NCBI GenBank assembly: GCA_029931905.1
Contig: JAOZRH010000089.1
Span: 1-8,201, forward strand
Source: Fidelibacterota bacterium
GTDB taxonomy: Bacteria; Fidelibacterota; Fidelibacteria; Fidelibacterales; Fidelibacteraceae
Direction: 5' to 3'
Length of the DNA: 8,201 nucleotides
Of the stretch, positions 5,617 through 8,201 are shown piece after piece. Within the stretch, counting starts at the first letter, position 1; the number at the start of each line of letters is the position of its first letter. The translations under genes and the position numbers were made by a program. Below the pieces are notes generated by a model. That model worked only from the letters and a program-made list of their open reading frames with translations, searched no databases and was not told the origin of the DNA.

Positions 5617-8201
5617 ATGATAGATAAAATTCTGAATGTAAGTTTAAAAAATCGATTGCTTTTAATAATCGCTTTAATAAGTGTTATCATTTTTGGCATC
5701 TATAAATATAATAAATTGCCAGTCGATGCTTTTCCTGATATTTCACCAATTATGGTTCAAATATTTGTGGAAGGACACGGAATGGCTCCGGAAGAAATTG
5801 AGCGATTAGTAACTTTCCCTATCGAATCTGCAATGAATGGTTTACCGGGAGTTACACAAATAAAATCGACTTCGGCTTTTGGAATGGCTGTTATATATGT
5901 GTATTTTGAAGATGATGTGGAAATATATTTCGCCAGACAAATCGTTGCTGAAAGATTATCAAGTGTTCAATCTGAATTGCCAGAAATGGATGAAGTGCCA
6001 GCACTTGGACCAATATCAACTGGGTTAGGACAAATATTTATGTATTATCTCACAGCAGATAGTACAGTCGATACACAAGGAAAAGACAAAAATACATTCT
6101 TGAGAGAAATCAATGATTGGCAAGTGAAATTTCAACTTCAAACTGTGCCTGGAGTTACAGAAATTTTATCAATGGGCGGTCATGTACTTCAATATCAAGT
6201 TCAAATTGATCCATATCAACTTCAAAAATATGATGTAGGATTAGAGGATATTGTTGATGCAATTAATAATAATAATAAAAATGCTGGCGGACAGTTTTTT
6301 GTGCTTGGAAGTGAGGAATATTTAGTTCGTGGAATAGGACTTGTGGAAAGTATTGAAGATATAAAAAATATTCAAATCAAAGTTGAAAAAGGTGTGCCAA
6401 TACAAATTCGTCATGTTGCTGATGTTCATTACGGAAATGAAATTAGAAGAGGAGTTGTTACAAAAGATGGAAAAGGAGAAGTTGTCGCTGGATTGGTGTT
6501 ACAGCTTTTTGGAGAAAATGCTTCAACAGTTATTCCAAAAGTATATGAAAAAATATCTGAAGTACAAAAATCGTTACCAAGTGGTGTGAAACTTATTTCA
6601 TACTATGAACAACAAAAACTCGTTGACAATGCAATTGGAACTGTAAAAAAAGCTCTTTTGCAAGGAACCATTTTAGTAGTATTATTGCTTTTTGTTTTTT
6701 TGGGAAATGTTCGAACGGCTTTTATTGTGGGGATTTCATTGCCAATTTGCGCTTTGGTATCAGTCATCTTTATGGGGTTAAGTGGAATAAGTGCAAACTT
6801 AATGTCGCTTGGCGGAATTGCAATTGCAATTGGTATGTTAGGTGACGGATCAATTGTTATGGTGGAAAATATTCACAGACATTTATCATTACCCAAAAAT
6901 AAAGATTTGAGTAAAATTTCAATTATTCAGAATGCTGCAAAAGAAGTAGCAAAGCCAATAATATTTTCAGTAGCAATAATTATTATTGTGTTTTTCCCAA
7001 TATTTACTTTTCAAGGAATTGAAGGAAAAATGTTTACTCCAATGGCGTTTAGTATTTCTTTCGCTCTTCTTGGCTCACTATTGATGGCTTTAATTATTGC
7101 TCCGGTTTTATCATATATTTTATTAAAAACTGGTCCGGTAAAAGAATTAAAATTATTAACGAAAATAAAAAATGCTTACAAATGGATATTAACGAAAATT
7201 CTAAAATTTAAAAAAAGTATGGTGGTGTTAATTGCCTCGATCTTTTTAGCAAGTTTATCATTAATTCCATTTTTGGGAACCGAATTTATTCCGACATTAG
7301 AAGAAGGAACAATTACAATTGGAGTTACAATGGCTCCGTCAATTTCATTAGTGAAAGCTACAGAAACGATTATGAATTTGGAAAAGGAAATAATAAAGTA
7401 TGATGAAGTGCACGAAACAGTTTCAAGAATTGGAAGACCCGAAGCAGGAAGTCATCCACATCCGGTTAATACCGCAGAAATACATGTTGATCTGAAACCA
7501 ATGGATGAATGGAAACGATTTAAAAATAAAAATGAATTAGTGAAAGAACTTAACAAAACACTTTCGATTTATCCCGGCATTCAATTGAATTTTACACAAC
7601 CGATTCAAAATGCTTTTGATGAATTATTGTCTGGAGTTAAGGCGCAACTTGCAATAAAATTATATGGCGAAAATCTTCAGATTTTGCGAGAAAAAGCAAA
7701 TGAAATTAAAAACACGATTGATGATATTCCCGGATTAGTTGATCTTTCTGTAGAAAAAAGTTTTGGTCAACCGCAAGTAAATATTATAGCTGATAGATAT
7801 GCTTGTTCGCGATATGGTGTAAATGTTTCTGAATTATTAGAAATAGTAGAACTCGCAATTGGTGGTGAAGTAGTAGATCAGATTTATCTCGGTACGAGAA
7901 GATTTGGAATTCATTTGAGATTTCAAGAAGAATACAGAAAAGATCCTGAAATAATAAAAAACATTATGGTTCACACGGCAGATGGCTCAAGTATTCCACT
8001 TGGACAAATTGCAGAAGTAAAAAAAGTTATTGGACCTATTCAGATAAACCGTGAAAAAAATCAAAGAAGATGGGTAATACAAGGAAACGTTAGAGACAGA
8101 GATTTGGGAAGTGTAGTTGCTGATATTCAAAAAAGAATTAATGAAAAAATCGAAATTCCGTCTGGTTATTATCTTGAATATGGCGGTCAATTTGAAAACC
8201 A
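5617..8201 (+). CDS. czcA: Heavy-metal efflux RND pump, CzcA/CusA family (C-terminus cut by window edge)
   Basis: The frame is open from ATG 5617 (AAGGA 9 nt upstream) to the right edge: 861 codons of a family usually ~1,030-1,050 residues. It shows TM1 (~13-29), the first periplasmic loop (~30-345; LPVDAFPDISP, ANNNN-like NNNNKNAGG, LVRGIG), TM2-TM6 (~348-503) and TM7 (~535-552). A second periplasmic loop follows (GTEFIPTLEEG, HPHPVNTAEIHVDLKP, FDELLSGVKAQLAIKLYG). TM4 carries AIGMLGDGSIVMVEN (404-418): D410 and E417 correspond to CzcA D408 and E415, but CzcA D402 is Ala404, as in CusA. Positions aligned by eye with the CusA Met573/623/672 cluster are G569, T619 and E669, so that Cu/Ag site is absent. 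The trimer should export metal cations using the proton gradient. Zn/Co/Cd/Ni-type substrates are more likely than Cu/Ag, but this is inference. No frameshift is seen; TM8-TM12 lie beyond the window. Confidence 0.95.
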   Translation, partial: MIDKILNVSLKNRLLLIIALISVIIFGIYKYNKLPVDAFPDISPIMVQIFVEGHGMAPEEIERLVTFPIESAMNGLPGVTQIKSTSAFGMAVIYVYFEDDVEIYFARQIVAERLSSVQSELPEMDEVPALGPISTGLGQIFMYYLTADSTVDTQGKDKNTFLREINDWQVKFQLQTVPGVTEILSMGGHVLQYQVQIDPYQLQKYDVGLEDIVDAINNNNKNAGGQFFVLGSEEYLVRGIGLVESIEDIKNIQIKVEKGVPIQIRHVADVHYGNEIRRGVVTKDGKGEVVAGLVLQLFGENASTVIPKVYEKISEVQKSLPSGVKLISYYEQQKLVDNAIGTVKKALLQGTILVVLLLFVFLGNVRTAFIVGISLPICALVSVIFMGLSGISANLMSLGGIAIAIGMLGDGSIVMVENIHRHLSLPKNKDLSKISIIQNAAKEVAKPIIFSVAIIIIVFFPIFTFQGIEGKMFTPMAFSISFALLGSLLMALIIAPVLSYILLKTGPVKELKLLTKIKNAYKWILTKILKFKKSMVVLIASIFLASLSLIPFLGTEFIPTLEEGTITIGVTMAPSISLVKATETIMNLEKEIIKYDEVHETVSRIGRPEAGSHPHPVNTAEIHVDLKPMDEWKRFKNKNELVKELNKTLSIYPGIQLNFTQPIQNAFDELLSGVKAQLAIKLYGENLQILREKANEIKNTIDDIPGLVDLSVEKSFGQPQVNIIADRYACSRYGVNVSELLEIVELAIGGEVVDQIYLGTRRFGIHLRFQEEYRKDPEIIKNIMVHTADGSSIPLGQIAEVKKVIGPIQINREKNQRRWVIQGNVRDRDLGSVVADIQKRINEKIEIPSGYYLEYGGQFEN

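Noticed and set aside
6383..6589. Plus-strand 68-codon frame inside czcA in another frame
   Set aside because: It lies wholly within conserved czcA coding sequence and has no independent support.
7987..8190. Minus-strand 67-codon frame near the right edge
   Set aside because: It is antisense to conserved czcA periplasmic-loop codons, with no recognisable product.

Overview
The window is strongly AT-rich with A/T-ending codons throughout. It fits a low-GC bacterium with an outer membrane, because it carries a three-part RND efflux system with a TolC-type outer-membrane subunit. Bacteroidota/Ignavibacteria or a neighbouring FCB or spirochaete-like lineage is my best guess. That rests on base composition and the style of the proteins, not on a marker gene. 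No rRNA, tRNA, CRISPR array, transposase or integrase was seen.

Layout. Positions 1-1168 (minus strand) encode a protein cut by the left window edge. It pairs an N-terminal region like that of McrB-type restriction ATPases with a C-terminal DUF3883 (NO VEIN C-terminal) domain that carries nuclease-like acidic and ExK residues. This is the most defence-like element here. Positions 1169-1503 are a divergent intergenic region with a bipartite hairpin and one copy of a composite repeat. Positions 1504-3093 (plus) encode a complete DEAD-box RNA helicase of the DeaD/CsdA/CshA type with a C-terminal DbpA-like RNA-binding domain. Positions 3094-3201 hold a weak terminator candidate, the second copy of the composite repeat and small palindromes. 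From 3202 to the right edge runs a tight operon czcC-czcB-czcA (outer-membrane channel, periplasmic adaptor lipoprotein, heavy-metal RND pump). Its last gene is cut at 8201.

How the genes work together. CzcA (inner-membrane proton/metal antiporter), CzcB (adaptor) and CzcC (outer-membrane channel) should form one complex that exports metal cations across the envelope. The adaptor has a His/Asp/Glu-rich segment and a His-rich tail, and lacks an alpha-helical hairpin. The pump lacks the three-methionine Cu/Ag site of CusA but also has Ala in place of the first TM4 acid of CzcA, so its metal cannot be fixed from sequence. The helicase is probably a housekeeping or cold/RNA-structure gene that happens to lie between the defence-like gene and the metal operon. 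The most unusual non-coding observation is that similar composite AT-rich blocks (1389-1430 and 3128-3178) sit upstream of the helicase and of the efflux operon, so that they bracket the helicase gene.
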